From assembly GCF_012932795.1 (NCBI RefSeq), contig NZ_LANA01000001.1, forward strand, positions 262,642-326,641: 64,000 nt of DNA, read 5' to 3'. Origin of the DNA: Candidatus Pelagibacter communis. GTDB taxonomy: Bacteria; Pseudomonadota; Alphaproteobacteria; Pelagibacterales; Pelagibacteraceae. Positions 26,062 through 36,796 of the stretch are shown piece after piece. Positions within the stretch are counted from its first letter, which is position 1. Each line of letters starts with the position of its first letter. A model generated the notes under the pieces. The model did not search any database. It was not told where the DNA came from and saw only the letters and a list, made by a program, of their open reading frames with translations. The translations under genes and the position numbers were made by a program.

Positions 26062-27822
26062 CTAAACTTTTAAAGGAAGAACTTTAAGAAGAATTCTATT
26101 TCTAAGTTGGTCAGTATTTAGTTGATTAAGCGTGCTAATTATAAAATATAAAGTGTCTACGTCAATATTCTTTAAATCATCTTGCCCAATTACCTCGACA
26201 ATACGGAGCATAGCATTACCCATGTCACCATTATCAATTAATATTTGTATATCAGATGGCATTTCTGCATCACTTATTTCATATAAATTTTTAAATTTTT
26301 CTGAAACCTTAATTCCATCTGATTTAAATGCTTCAACTAAAATAATATCTTTTTTTGAAAAGAAGTATTTTTTATTTTTCTTTATTTTTTTTAGTAAATT
26401 ATTTAAATCTTTAGTTATATCTTTTGAAGATCCATCTTCTTTGAAATAATTGATCATTTTTGATTGATGTAGGATCTTATTGTTTATTTTAATGTTAGTT
26501 AATTTAGTTTCATCCTCATCAATATAATAGTTATAAAATGATGTATATTCTGAGGGAATTTCATCTTTATCAATTTTTTTTAAAAATTTTTTTAATTCTA
26601 CATCAAACGCTTTTTCAAGGCCTTCATTTTTAAATGAGTTCTTTAAAGCATTTATTAATAATAATTTATTTTCAATTTCATTAGTAATTAATATTCCTTG
26701 GTAAATTAAAGCTCGTGACTCAATAGATGATAATACTTTTGTAGACTCTTTAATATTTAGTAATTGATTGATATTAAACTGAAACCTTTTATATAGTTCA
26801 AATAGTTCTTTTTCACTATAATGCTTTTCATGAGTAGCTTTTTCAATTCTATTAATTTTATCTAAGTCTGTAAGTTCAATATCTTTGATGCTACCTAACA
26901 AATTTGATGTTGATAAATATTTCCAAATTTTTTTTGAAGTGGAATTATTAGGCTCAAATTTAAATTCAGGATTTGTTCTGTGTGATAAATGAAAATCTAA
27001 AATTGTATCATCAGATATTTCTAAATCTGGTGTATTAGTAAATCCCATCAGAAAATTTATTTTATTTTCATAAAATTTATTTTTGAAACCTTGCTCTTTT
27101 TTTAAATCTAACATTAATTGGGCTTCTTCTTTTTTATTATCGTTAATCAAACAATAAATATTAAATTTTGATAAGTAATCATCTTGAATTGAGTTTTTAA
27201 TATTAGAAAAAACTTTGCATGCCTTATTTATTTCAGATCTAGAAAGATAATCATCTACCAGCAGCTTGGCCAGTTTTGGTTGCTCATTAGCTATTTGGTT
27301 TTTGATCAAATAGCTTTCAATTAACTGAAAGTTAGAATTTTTAGTAAGCCAATTTGATTTTAATTCTAAAAATTGATCTTTAGAAATATTAATTGTAGGA
27401 TAATGAGCGTTGGTTAAAAGTAAAATATTTAAAATTTCTGACGCGTCCTTTGAAAGACTCATTTTATTAATTCGTTTGAGTATTTTTAAAATTTGATCAC
27501 CGTTAGATTTTGACCACATATTGATGTCTAATCCATTTTCTGCGGGATCATATAAGCCTACAATTTTAATTTCTTTTGATATTAATTCTTGATCCTCTTC
27601 AATATTTGGCTCATCATTTTTTTGAGATTGCATTTTATAAATACTATTTTGTTTAGTATTTTCTTCTTTATTTTTTTGATTGATATCAAAATTCTCTGAT
27701 GTTTTTTTTTCTTCTATGCTCCATATATCTACAGGTTCTTGTGAGTTAACAGCAAGCCCAAAAAACAAATAAAATAAAATGGCTGTTAAATATTTTTTAT
27801 TTAACAATTTTAAGTTTGGCAT
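26062..27822 (-). CDS. Large exported protein of unknown function, alpha-helical
   Basis: Not recognised. With the ATG at 27820-27822 it has 586 residues and begins MPNLKLLNKKYLTAILFYLF, a typical Sec signal (basic, then a hydrophobic core, then SQEPV), so it is probably periplasmic or lipid-side. An ATG 15 codons upstream (27867) would put a basic extension before the signal and overlap the upstream gene by 71 bases, so I prefer the shorter start. After a charged, Asn/Lys/Glu-rich linker (about 20-75) the rest is predicted helical with repeated Leu/Asn/Lys pairs, suggesting a helical-repeat scaffold. There is no catalytic motif I can name. It precedes def-fmt-truA. Confidence 0.75.
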   Translation of the reverse strand: MPNLKLLNKKYLTAILFYLFFGLAVNSQEPVDIWSIEEKKTSENFDINQKNKEENTKQNSIYKMQSQKNDEPNIEEDQELISKEIKIVGLYDPAENGLDINMWSKSNGDQILKILKRINKMSLSKDASEILNILLLTNAHYPTINISKDQFLELKSNWLTKNSNFQLIESYLIKNQIANEQPKLAKLLVDDYLSRSEINKACKVFSNIKNSIQDDYLSKFNIYCLINDNKKEEAQLMLDLKKEQGFKNKFYENKINFLMGFTNTPDLEISDDTILDFHLSHRTNPEFKFEPNNSTSKKIWKYLSTSNLLGSIKDIELTDLDKINRIEKATHEKHYSEKELFELYKRFQFNINQLLNIKESTKVLSSIESRALIYQGILITNEIENKLLLINALKNSFKNEGLEKAFDVELKKFLKKIDKDEIPSEYTSFYNYYIDEDETKLTNIKINNKILHQSKMINYFKEDGSSKDITKDLNNLLKKIKKNKKYFFSKKDIILVEAFKSDGIKVSEKFKNLYEISDAEMPSDIQILIDNGDMGNAMLRIVEVIGQDDLKNIDVDTLYFIISTLNQLNTDQLRNRILLKVLPLKV

Positions 27823-27973
27823 TTGGAATAGTTTTTTCAATTTCTTTATTAGGGGATGGAAATTCAATTTTACCTAAAAATATCACTGCAACAATAATAA
27901 TAGATAAAACTAATGTCACCTTTATTAAAAGTCTTTTACCTGTTCCTGAGCTTGTATTTTTTGATAATTGCAT
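27797..27973 (-). CDS. Small single-pass membrane protein (58 residues)
   Basis: ORF of 58 residues starting MQLSKNTSSGTGKRLLIK, with a clear membrane helix at about 15-34 (VTLVLSIIIVAVIFLG) and a basic C-terminal end IPNAKLKIVK. It overlaps the start of the exported 586-residue protein by 26 bases (frame shifted), an arrangement that suggests the two are made together. Only 58 bases separate it from the divergent aroK start. Not recognised; a membrane anchor or partner for the exported protein is an inference from position. Confidence 0.65.
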   Translation of the reverse strand: MQLSKNTSSGTGKRLLIKVTLVLSIIIVAVIFLGKIEFPSPNKEIEKTIPNAKLKIVK

Positions 27974-28031
27974 ATATTATTTAATAATTTCAAATTAAGA
28001 CATATTTGTGTTTTTTCAATAAAGAAAGTTT

Positions 28032-28544
28032 ATGCATTTAAATAAAAACCTCGTTTTTTTAGGCATGATGGGGTCTGGAAAATCTTCTATTGGCAATCTA
28101 ATTTCTAAGAAATTAAATATTCCTTTTATTGATATAGATAACTTAATTGTAGAAAATGCAGGAATGAGCATTTCTGAAATATTTGAAAAAAAAGGTGAAG
28201 ACTACTTTAGAAATTTAGAGGAAAAAATAACTCTCAAAAATTTAAAAAAGATTAAAAATGTTGTTTCTCTAGGTGGTGGTGGTTTTATCAATGCTAAAAT
28301 TAGAAAAGAGGTTATTTCTAATCATTTTTCATTTTGGCTAAATTGGGATGAGTCAACTTTAATTAAAAGAATTAAAAATAGTAAAAAAAGGCCACTTGCA
28401 TTTAAATTGTCTGATCAAGAAATCAGAGCACTAATTAAAGATAGATCAAAAATATACTCAGAAGCCGAGTTTAAAATAAACTGTAATAAACTTACAAAAA
28501 CTGAGATAGTAAGAAAAATTATAAAAATTTATGAGTGTAATTAA
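28032..28544 (+). CDS. aroK: Shikimate kinase
   Basis: Fifth step of the shikimate pathway, phosphorylating shikimate with ATP. The 170 residues show Walker A GMMGSGKSS (11-19), IDIDNLI (the shikimate-binding Asp), the GEDYFRNLE segment with the conserved Arg, and GGGGF. It overlaps aroB by 14 bases. The aroK-aroB order is typical of proteobacteria. Confidence 0.97.
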   Translation: MHLNKNLVFLGMMGSGKSSIGNLISKKLNIPFIDIDNLIVENAGMSISEIFEKKGEDYFRNLEEKITLKNLKKIKNVVSLGGGGFINAKIRKEVISNHFSFWLNWDESTLIKRIKNSKKRPLAFKLSDQEIRALIKDRSKIYSEAEFKINCNKLTKTEIVRKIIKIYECN

Positions 28545-29637
28545 ACTTCAAATAAAAACTGGAAATCAAAAATATCCAATTTACATAGGGAATGATATTT
28601 TAGATAAACTTAATAAATTTTTAAAAGAAAACTTAATTAATTTTAATCAATGCCTTGTTATTGTTGATAAAAATGTGCCAAAAATACTTGTAAGTAAAGT
28701 CCTGAATACTTTACATAAAAAAAAAATATCTCTTTATTATTTCCATTCTAGTGAAAAAAATAAAAATCAAAAGATTGTTAATAGTATTTTAGATACCCTA
28801 CTGAGTAAAAATTTTAATAGAAATGATTGCGTGATTTCTATTGGTGGTGGCATAACTGGGGATGTGTCTGGATTTGCAGCCAGTATTTTTAAGAGAGGGT
28901 TAAAATTTATTAATATACCTACCACTTTACTATCCCAAGTGGACTCATCAATTGGAGGAAAAACAGGAATAAATAGCAAATATGGAAAAAATTTAATTGG
29001 TTCTTTTTATCAACCTAGTTTAGTTATTTCTGACATTGTATTTTTGAAATCTCTTCCAAAAAGAGAGGTTATATGTGGTTATGGTGAAATTTTTAAACAT
29101 GCAATAATTTTAGACAAAAAGTTTTTTTCATTTTTAAATAAAAATGGGTCTCAAATTTTGAATCTTAAAAGTCCATTAATAGAAAATGCAATTTTTAAAA
29201 GTTGTTCAATTAAAAAAAAAGTAGTTGAAGCTGATGAAAAAGAAATAAGTTTAAGAAAAATCTTAAATTTTGGACATACGTTTGCTCATGCTTATGAAGC
29301 AGCTTTAGGATTTTCAAAAAAACTTAATCATGGTGAGGCGGTTATACTAGGCATTAAAACAGCTGCAAAATTTAGTTTGTCAATTAATATTTTAAATATC
29401 AAAGAATATCATTTGATTGAAAGTCATTTAAATAAATTGAAGCTTCCAAAAAATATCAATAAATTTTTTACTATAAGAGATTTAAATAAAATTTTGTCTT
29501 TTATGAAAAAAGATAAAAAAAACAATACAAACAAAATTAATTTGGTGCTACTTAAAAAGATTGGATCTCCAGTATACAAATTGGAATTTAATGAAAAAAA
29601 AATTTATCTCTTTCTTAAAAAAGAATTAATTAAGTAA
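28531..29637 (+). CDS. aroB: 3-dehydroquinate synthase
   Basis: Second shikimate-pathway step, turning DAHP into 3-dehydroquinate with NAD and zinc. The 368 residues contain IGGGITGDVSGFAAS (NAD site), the PTTLLSQVDSSIGGKTG segment with catalytic residues, GEIFKHA with a zinc-ligand Glu, and FGHTFAHA and LNHGEAV with the zinc-ligand His residues. It overlaps aroK by 14 bases at the start and the convergent bolA by 12 at the end. Confidence 0.98.
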   Translation: MSVIKLQIKTGNQKYPIYIGNDILDKLNKFLKENLINFNQCLVIVDKNVPKILVSKVLNTLHKKKISLYYFHSSEKNKNQKIVNSILDTLLSKNFNRNDCVISIGGGITGDVSGFAASIFKRGLKFINIPTTLLSQVDSSIGGKTGINSKYGKNLIGSFYQPSLVISDIVFLKSLPKREVICGYGEIFKHAIILDKKFFSFLNKNGSQILNLKSPLIENAIFKSCSIKKKVVEADEKEISLRKILNFGHTFAHAYEAALGFSKKLNHGEAVILGIKTAAKFSLSINILNIKEYHLIESHLNKLKLPKNINKFFTIRDLNKILSFMKKDKKNNTNKINLVLLKKIGSPVYKLEFNEKKIYLFLKKELIK

Positions 29638-29886
29638 TATTTGAATTGAATGAATGTATTCTTTTAATTCAAAATCTAAAACGTTATAAATTCGTTTAGT
29701 TGAAACTATCTTACTTGTTTTAGCCAGTTCTTCTGAGTTTATTGTCAGCTTTAGATGAAACTTTCCTTCTTGATGGCTTTTATGTTTTTTATGTAAGAAA
29801 CTTTTATCTTCAATTTTTATATTCTGAATTACTATTTCAGCTTGAAGCTTATTTTTAACAATTGCAATTAATTCATTTATATTCAT
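29626..29886 (-). CDS. BolA-family protein
   Basis: Small BolA-like protein of 86 residues. BolA proteins pair with monothiol glutaredoxins in iron-sulfur handling or act on DNA in morphology control. The family pattern is visible: an N-terminal helix (LIAIVKNKLQAEI), the FHLKLTINSEELAKTSKIVSTKRIYNVL core with the loop-helix corresponding to the signature, and the hydrophobic C-terminal IHSIQILL. It is convergent with aroB (12-base overlap) and divergent by 25 bases from the J-domain gene. Confidence 0.82.
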   Translation of the reverse strand: MNINELIAIVKNKLQAEIVIQNIKIEDKSFLHKKHKSHQEGKFHLKLTINSEELAKTSKIVSTKRIYNVLDFELKEYIHSIQILLN

Positions 29887-29911
29887 AAGTGTTATTTAAT
29901 TACTATACAAC

Positions 29912-30439
29912 ATGAAAAATATTTGTGACTGGAATAATTGCTTTGAAATTGGTGAATATAAAGCTCCTATTGAAAAAGATAATAGCAAAAGCTATCGACT
30001 ACTTTGTTTAGCTCACGTTAAGGAGTTTAATAAAAATTGGAACTATTTTAAAGGAATGGATGATGAACAAGTATTTAATTTTTTAAAGTCAGATATGACA
30101 TGGCACAAACCCACTCAAAGTTTTGGCTCTTCAGATAATTTTTTCAAAATTCTTTGGAATAACACTTTAAAAGATGAGTTCGATAAAACCAAACTTAGAG
30201 GCCAGTATAATCACATGAATCAATTTAAATTTGACGCTAATGATATTAAGGCTTTTAGTATTTTGGGTGTTTCAGTCGGTATAAAATGGGAGAAAATACA
30301 AGATAAATTCAAAACTCTTGTCAAAAAATTTCACCCTGATATTAATTTAGGTAATAAAGACTACGAAGAAAAACTTAAACTAATAACTTTAGCTTACACA
30401 CAGCTAAAAAATACTTATAGGAAAAAAATTGACGCCTAA
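29912..30439 (+). CDS. J-domain protein with C-terminal DnaJ domain and Cys/His N-terminus
   Basis: Co-chaperone-like protein of 175 residues. The J domain is at the C-terminus (about 114-170), with HPD at 141-143 in KKFHPDINLGNKDYEEKL, so it should stimulate DnaK. The N-terminal half has C5, C10, C32 and H35, a possible zinc site. It directly precedes cobS, overlapping it by 11 bases, which makes a chaperone role for the CobS/CobT AAA+ complex plausible (inference). Members of this family are known upstream of cobS-cobT in alphaproteobacteria. Confidence 0.85.
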   Translation: MKNICDWNNCFEIGEYKAPIEKDNSKSYRLLCLAHVKEFNKNWNYFKGMDDEQVFNFLKSDMTWHKPTQSFGSSDNFFKILWNNTLKDEFDKTKLRGQYNHMNQFKFDANDIKAFSILGVSVGIKWEKIQDKFKTLVKKFHPDINLGNKDYEEKLKLITLAYTQLKNTYRKKIDA

Positions 30440-31403
30440 TTTAAATATACAGCCAGATATCAAAATATCTTTAAAACAAAGTTTTGGAATAGACTCAGAC
30501 ATGGAGGTTAATGCCTTCTCAAAAAAAAGTGAATATGTACCTCAAATTGATAAAAATTATAAATTTGATAGAGACACTACACTTGCAATTATATCCGGGT
30601 TTGCTTTTAACAAGAGAGTTTTAGTTCAGGGGTATCATGGAACTGGCAAATCAACACACATTGAACAAATAGCTGCAAGGTTAAACTGGCCGTGTATTAG
30701 AGTAAACCTTGATAGCCATGTAAGTAGGATTGATCTTATTGGTAAAGATGCAATTGTTGTAAAAGATGGAAAGCAAGTTACAGAGTTTAAAGAAGGTATT
30801 TTGCCATGGTCTATTCAAAATCCAGTTGCTCTTGTATTTGATGAATATGATGCTGGAAGACCAGATGTAATGTTTGTTATTCAAAGGGTGTTGGAAGCTG
30901 AAGGTAATTTTACTCTGTTAGATAAAAATAAAGTAATAAAGCAAAATAAGTTTTTTAGATTATTTGCAACTTCTAATACAGTTGGACTAGGTGATACAAC
31001 GGGATTATATCATGGCACACAACAAATAAATCAGGGGCAAATGGATAGATGGAATATTGTTACGTCTTTAAACTACTTAAGCCTTGATAGAGAAATGGAG
31101 ATTATTTTAGGAAAAAATAAAAATTTGAATAATCCCAAAGGTAAAGAAAAGGTTTCCAATATGATTAAGGTAGCCTCTTTAACTAGAAAAGGCTTCATAG
31201 CTGGAGATATTTCAACAGTTATGAGCCCTCGAACTGTACTTCATTGGGCTGATAACGCTGAAATCTTTAAAGACACTGGCTATGCATTTAGAGTTACATT
31301 TTTAAACAAGTGTGATGATATAGAAAAAAATATTATAGCTGAATATTATCAAAGATGTTTTGGTGAAGAGTTACCAGAGTCGATGGTAAATATTCAGATT
31401 TAA
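30429..31403 (+). CDS. cobS: CobS-like AAA+ ATPase
   Basis: AAA+ ATPase of the cobaltochelatase CobS family, with Walker A GYHGTGKST (68-76), Walker B LVFDEYD (135-141), a sensor-I-like FATSNT segment and arginine-rich C-terminal part; 324 residues. The start is TTG at 30429; this start is chosen because the sequence that follows matches the N-terminus of CobS (PDIKISLKQSFGIDSDMEV), while the first ATG would remove it. The TTG lies 11 bases inside the J-domain gene, favouring coupled translation. No cobN or other B12 gene is in view, so cobalt insertion is not supported here. Confidence 0.92.
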   Translation: MTPNLNIQPDIKISLKQSFGIDSDMEVNAFSKKSEYVPQIDKNYKFDRDTTLAIISGFAFNKRVLVQGYHGTGKSTHIEQIAARLNWPCIRVNLDSHVSRIDLIGKDAIVVKDGKQVTEFKEGILPWSIQNPVALVFDEYDAGRPDVMFVIQRVLEAEGNFTLLDKNKVIKQNKFFRLFATSNTVGLGDTTGLYHGTQQINQGQMDRWNIVTSLNYLSLDREMEIILGKNKNLNNPKGKEKVSNMIKVASLTRKGFIAGDISTVMSPRTVLHWADNAEIFKDTGYAFRVTFLNKCDDIEKNIIAEYYQRCFGEELPESMVNIQI

Positions 31404-33212
31404 ATGAGCAATAAAGAAGATAATATTAAAGAACAATTTAAACAAGCATTAGTTTCTACTGCTAAAGTAATCTCAGATGATTACAAGATAGATATCAAAA
31501 AGATTGATAAAGATCTAAAATCAAAAAAAATAGATTTTTTTGACATGACAAATTTATCTAATAAAAATGATTTTATTAGATTAAGAGCAGAAACAGATTC
31601 AGCTGCTCTTAAAAAAAAATTTTCAAATAAAGAAACATTTACAAAAAACTTACCTAATAACCCTTCTTGTAAATCGCTCTACAATATTGCAGAAAAAGTT
31701 AGATATGAAATTTTAGGTGGAAAAATGCTAAAAGGAGTTAAAAAAAATTTGAATGAAAATTATAATCAAAAAATAGCCTCAGTTCGTAAAGATCAATTAA
31801 AAAACAAAGAAGATGTTTCTGTGACAGAAGCTTTTGAGTTTTATATGCTAAAAAAATTCTTAAACTTAGAGCTTAATGCTGTATCTACTAAAATGTTAAG
31901 TTTTTGGGAGAAAGATTTTACTTCTTCTATTGATAAACATTTAGATTTTTTAAAAAAAAATTTAGAAGATCAAAATAATTATGGTTTAAAATTTTCAGAA
32001 ATTCTTGAAAATATGGATTTTTTTAATTCAAATAATGATGAGGACAAAGAAAAAGATGATGAGAAAGATGATCAGCAAGACAATAAATCTGAGAATAATG
32101 ATGATAATCAATCTGATGGCAAAGAAAATGAAAATAACCAAGATGAAACTCAAACAAGTTTAGATGCAGGCTTTGATCTTAGTGCTCAACAAATGGACGA
32201 AAAGCTTGAAGATTCCACATCTCTCAAAGAGAGTGAAGAAAATGTAATGCAAAAAGCTAATTCTAAAAATATAGATCAAGAATATAAAATTTTTACAACA
32301 GAATTTGATGAAATTGCCAAAGCAGAAATTTTAGAAGATGTAAAAGAAACTAGAAAATTAAGAAAAAATTTAGATCAACAGCTTATTGGTTTTCAAGACT
32401 TAATCACAAAACTTGCAAATAAATTACAAAGACAATTACTTGCAAAACAAAATAGGGCTTGGGAATTTGACTTAGAAGAAGGTTTACTTGATAGTTCTAA
32501 ATTAACTAGAATTATAATGGACCCATATAATTCATTATCCTTTATGAGGGAAAAAGATCTTGATTTTAAAGATACAATTGTGACTTTATTAATTGATAAT
32601 TCAGGTTCAATGCGTGGACGTCCCATAACAATTGCAGCGCTTTGTGCTGATATATTGTCTAGAACTTTAGAAAGATGTTCAGTGAAAGTAGAGGTATTAG
32701 GTTTTACTACTAAAAACTGGAAAGGTGGAAAAAGCAGAGAAGCTTGGAATAAAACTGATAAACCAAAAAATCCAGGAAGGCTTAATGACTTGAGACATAT
32801 AGTTTATAAAGGAGCAGATACTCAGTGGAGACAGGCTAAAAACAATATTGGTTTAATGCTTAAAGAAGGACTTCTCAAAGAAAATATTGATGGAGAAGCT
32901 ATTACTTGGGCCTATAATAGAATTAAAAAAAGAAGAGAAGAAAGAAAAATTCTAATGGTAATTTCAGATGGTGCACCAGTTGATGACTCAACTTTATCTG
33001 TTAATTCTGGAGATTTTTTAGAAAAACATCTAAAAAAAATTGTTAAATTTATAGAAGCTAAAAATGATGTTGAAATTTTAGCGATTGGTATTGGTCATGA
33101 CGTTTCAAGATACTACAATAAAGCTATTAAAATAACAGATGTGCATGAACTTGGAGATGTAATGATTTCTCAACTAAGTGGATTATTTCAAAATAAAAAA
33201 AAATTACACTAA
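31404..33212 (+). CDS. cobT: CobT-like protein with VWA domain
   Basis: Partner of CobS, 602 residues, in the known MoxR-AAA/VWA type of two-part machine. The N-terminal 200 residues are helical; 209-250 is a strongly acidic Asp/Glu/Asn/Gln linker; the C-terminal CobT/VWA domain has the metal-binding DNSGS (398-402) with further conserved VISDGAP near 510-516. It starts directly after the cobS stop and overlaps the convergent regB-like gene by 4 bases. With the J-domain gene it forms one operon. Function beyond family is not clear. Confidence 0.9.
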   Translation: MSNKEDNIKEQFKQALVSTAKVISDDYKIDIKKIDKDLKSKKIDFFDMTNLSNKNDFIRLRAETDSAALKKKFSNKETFTKNLPNNPSCKSLYNIAEKVRYEILGGKMLKGVKKNLNENYNQKIASVRKDQLKNKEDVSVTEAFEFYMLKKFLNLELNAVSTKMLSFWEKDFTSSIDKHLDFLKKNLEDQNNYGLKFSEILENMDFFNSNNDEDKEKDDEKDDQQDNKSENNDDNQSDGKENENNQDETQTSLDAGFDLSAQQMDEKLEDSTSLKESEENVMQKANSKNIDQEYKIFTTEFDEIAKAEILEDVKETRKLRKNLDQQLIGFQDLITKLANKLQRQLLAKQNRAWEFDLEEGLLDSSKLTRIIMDPYNSLSFMREKDLDFKDTIVTLLIDNSGSMRGRPITIAALCADILSRTLERCSVKVEVLGFTTKNWKGGKSREAWNKTDKPKNPGRLNDLRHIVYKGADTQWRQAKNNIGLMLKEGLLKENIDGEAITWAYNRIKKRREERKILMVISDGAPVDDSTLSVNSGDFLEKHLKKIVKFIEAKNDVEILAIGIGHDVSRYYNKAIKITDVHELGDVMISQLSGLFQNKKKLH

Positions 33213-34489
33213 ATCTTTAAGAGATCTTTATTTTTCCATTTTATATTCACTTCTGCACCACTTCTTATTTTTGAATTTCTACATAAAATATTAGCATAAT
33301 TTTTTTCGAGCAAAGTTTTACCTATAAAAATACCAAGACCAAGTCCTGATTTGGATTTTATAGAAGATTTAAATGATTTAACGTAAGGCTCACCAATTTT
33401 TCTTAGAACATCATTCGGGTATCCCTCACCATCATCTTCAATTATAATTTCTGTAATGTTATCATCACTTTTTATATCTATAAAAACTTTATTTTTTGAA
33501 AATTTATTTGCATTACCAATAAAGTTTCTTAATCCATAAACAATCTCAATAGATTTAGTAATATTAAGAGAATTGGAATACTGATTGAAATTTAAAATGA
33601 ATTCTTTTTTACTTGTTTCTCTAAAAGACTTTATAATTTCGTTCACATAGTCAATTATTGTCAGATCTCTATCAATAAAATCATCTTCAATAGTAGGATT
33701 TAATGTTAATTTTTTCAATATTTCACTGCATCTTTCAATTTCACTTACTAAAAGATCAATATCTTTTCTAATTTGGGGTTTATCTTTAAATTGTTTCAAT
33801 AAATCTGATGATATAATTTTCATCGTTGAAAAAGGTGTACCTAAAGAATGAGCGGCAGCTGCAGCTTGACCACCAAGTGATAATAATTCATGTTCTTTAG
33901 ACATAATTTCTTCCATTTTATTTAAAGCTTCTTTTCTAATTCTAGACTCCTTGCCAAAAGTTAAAGCAAAATAATTTAAAAAAATTAAGGCAACAATTAA
34001 AGAGATAGGAATCGAATAATAATAATAATTATCAACATGGAAATGTTCACTTACTGGAAATGGTAGTGGTTGATTAAAAAAAGTAAGAAAAACAATTAGT
34101 AAAATGGTGATAGTAACTAATAACAAATTACTTTTAAAGCCCAAATATGATGATGAAAAAATAGTTGGTATTATTAAAAAAATTGAAAAAGGATTAGAAA
34201 TTCCACCAGATAAATAAAGCAAACAACTTAATTGTGAAATATCAATTAATAAGAAAAAAAAAGCTGTTTTGTCTAGCAGTTGTGTGTTTTTATCGCCATA
34301 AAGTAAATACAGATTGCTTAATATTCCAGCCAAAATTATTAAGTTTCCTAAAACTAAATTAAATTTTAAACCGAAAATAAAATAAATCAGATTTATAGTA
34401 ATTAATTGGCCAATAATAGCTATTGATCTTAAGTTTATATAAGTAGATTTTTTTAATGAAAAGTATTTTGAAGTTTCGAAAAACTCCAT
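33209..34489 (-). CDS. RegB/PrrB/ActS-type redox sensor histidine kinase
   Basis: Membrane sensor kinase of 426 residues. Six hydrophobic segments fill the first 175 residues, with the quinone-site motif GGISNPF (95-101) of RegB. The H-box is [13 protein letters not shown] (208-220) with the phospho-acceptor at H214; most RegB proteins have HELGTP, so Ser replaces Glu. C254 stands 40 residues after the His, the same distance as redox-active Cys265 from His225 in Rhodobacter RegB. The ATP domain has the N box ([10 protein letters not shown]), EDDGEGYP and GLGLGIFIG. It lies 2 bases downstream of gyrB; no RegA partner is in view. Confidence 0.9.
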   Translation of the reverse strand: MEFFETSKYFSLKKSTYINLRSIAIIGQLITINLIYFIFGLKFNLVLGNLIILAGILSNLYLLYGDKNTQLLDKTAFFFLLIDISQLSCLLYLSGGISNPFSIFLIIPTIFSSSYLGFKSNLLLVTITILLIVFLTFFNQPLPFPVSEHFHVDNYYYYSIPISLIVALIFLNYFALTFGKESRIRKEALNKMEEIMSKEHELLSLGGQAAAAAHSLGTPFSTMKIISSDLLKQFKDKPQIRKDIDLLVSEIERCSEILKKLTLNPTIEDDFIDRDLTIIDYVNEIIKSFRETSKKEFILNFNQYSNSLNITKSIEIVYGLRNFIGNANKFSKNKVFIDIKSDDNITEIIIEDDGEGYPNDVLRKIGEPYVKSFKSSIKSKSGLGLGIFIGKTLLEKNYANILCRNSKIRSGAEVNIKWKNKDLLKI

Positions 34490-34491
34490 TA

Positions 34492-36567
<2,076 letters not shown>

Positions 36568-36610
36568 TTATATATAACATTTTTTATTATAAATTGATTG
36601 GAATTTTTTA

Positions 36611-36627
36611 ATCAAATATTATTTGAT
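36611..36627. repeat. AT-rich palindrome upstream of gyrB
   Basis: ATCAAAT, three bases, ATTTGAT: perfect 7-base arms about 60 bases before the gyrB start, between tRNA-Ser and gyrB. It may be an operator in the gyrB promoter region or a tRNA-processing hairpin. No T-run follows on the minus strand. Confidence 0.35.
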
Positions 36628-36663
36628 AAGTTAAATTAGTACCTAAAAATAAAGCTTATTTAC

Positions 36664-36753
36664 TGGCGGAGAGAGTGGGATTCGAACCCACGGTACCTTT
36701 GACAGTACACACACTTTCCAAGCGTGCGCCTTAAACCGCTCGGCCATCTCTCC
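36664..36753 (-). tRNA. tRNA-Ser (GGA), long variable arm, CCA encoded
   Basis: A 90-base class II tRNA read by eye: acceptor GGAGAGA pairing with TCTCTCC, D-loop text GAGCGGTTTAAGGC, anticodon loop CTTGGAAA with GGA, a long variable arm (TACTGTCAAAGGTA) and T arm with TTCGAAT loop. Discriminator G (36667) fits serine. CCA is encoded at 36664-36666. It marks the border to the glycan island. Confidence 0.96.
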
Positions 36754-36796
36754 TGTAATATTTATTTGAATTAAAGTATACTGTTATAATAATTAA

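Noticed and set aside
27816-27998. Plus-strand ORF of 60 codons
   Set aside because: It is the antisense of the 58-residue membrane ORF and the start of the exported protein; those have better start context and a clear helix/signal.
30429-33212. Cobalamin biosynthesis (cobaltochelatase)
   Set aside because: CobN and all corrin genes are absent from the window, and the operon partner is a J-domain protein; only the family relation is claimed.
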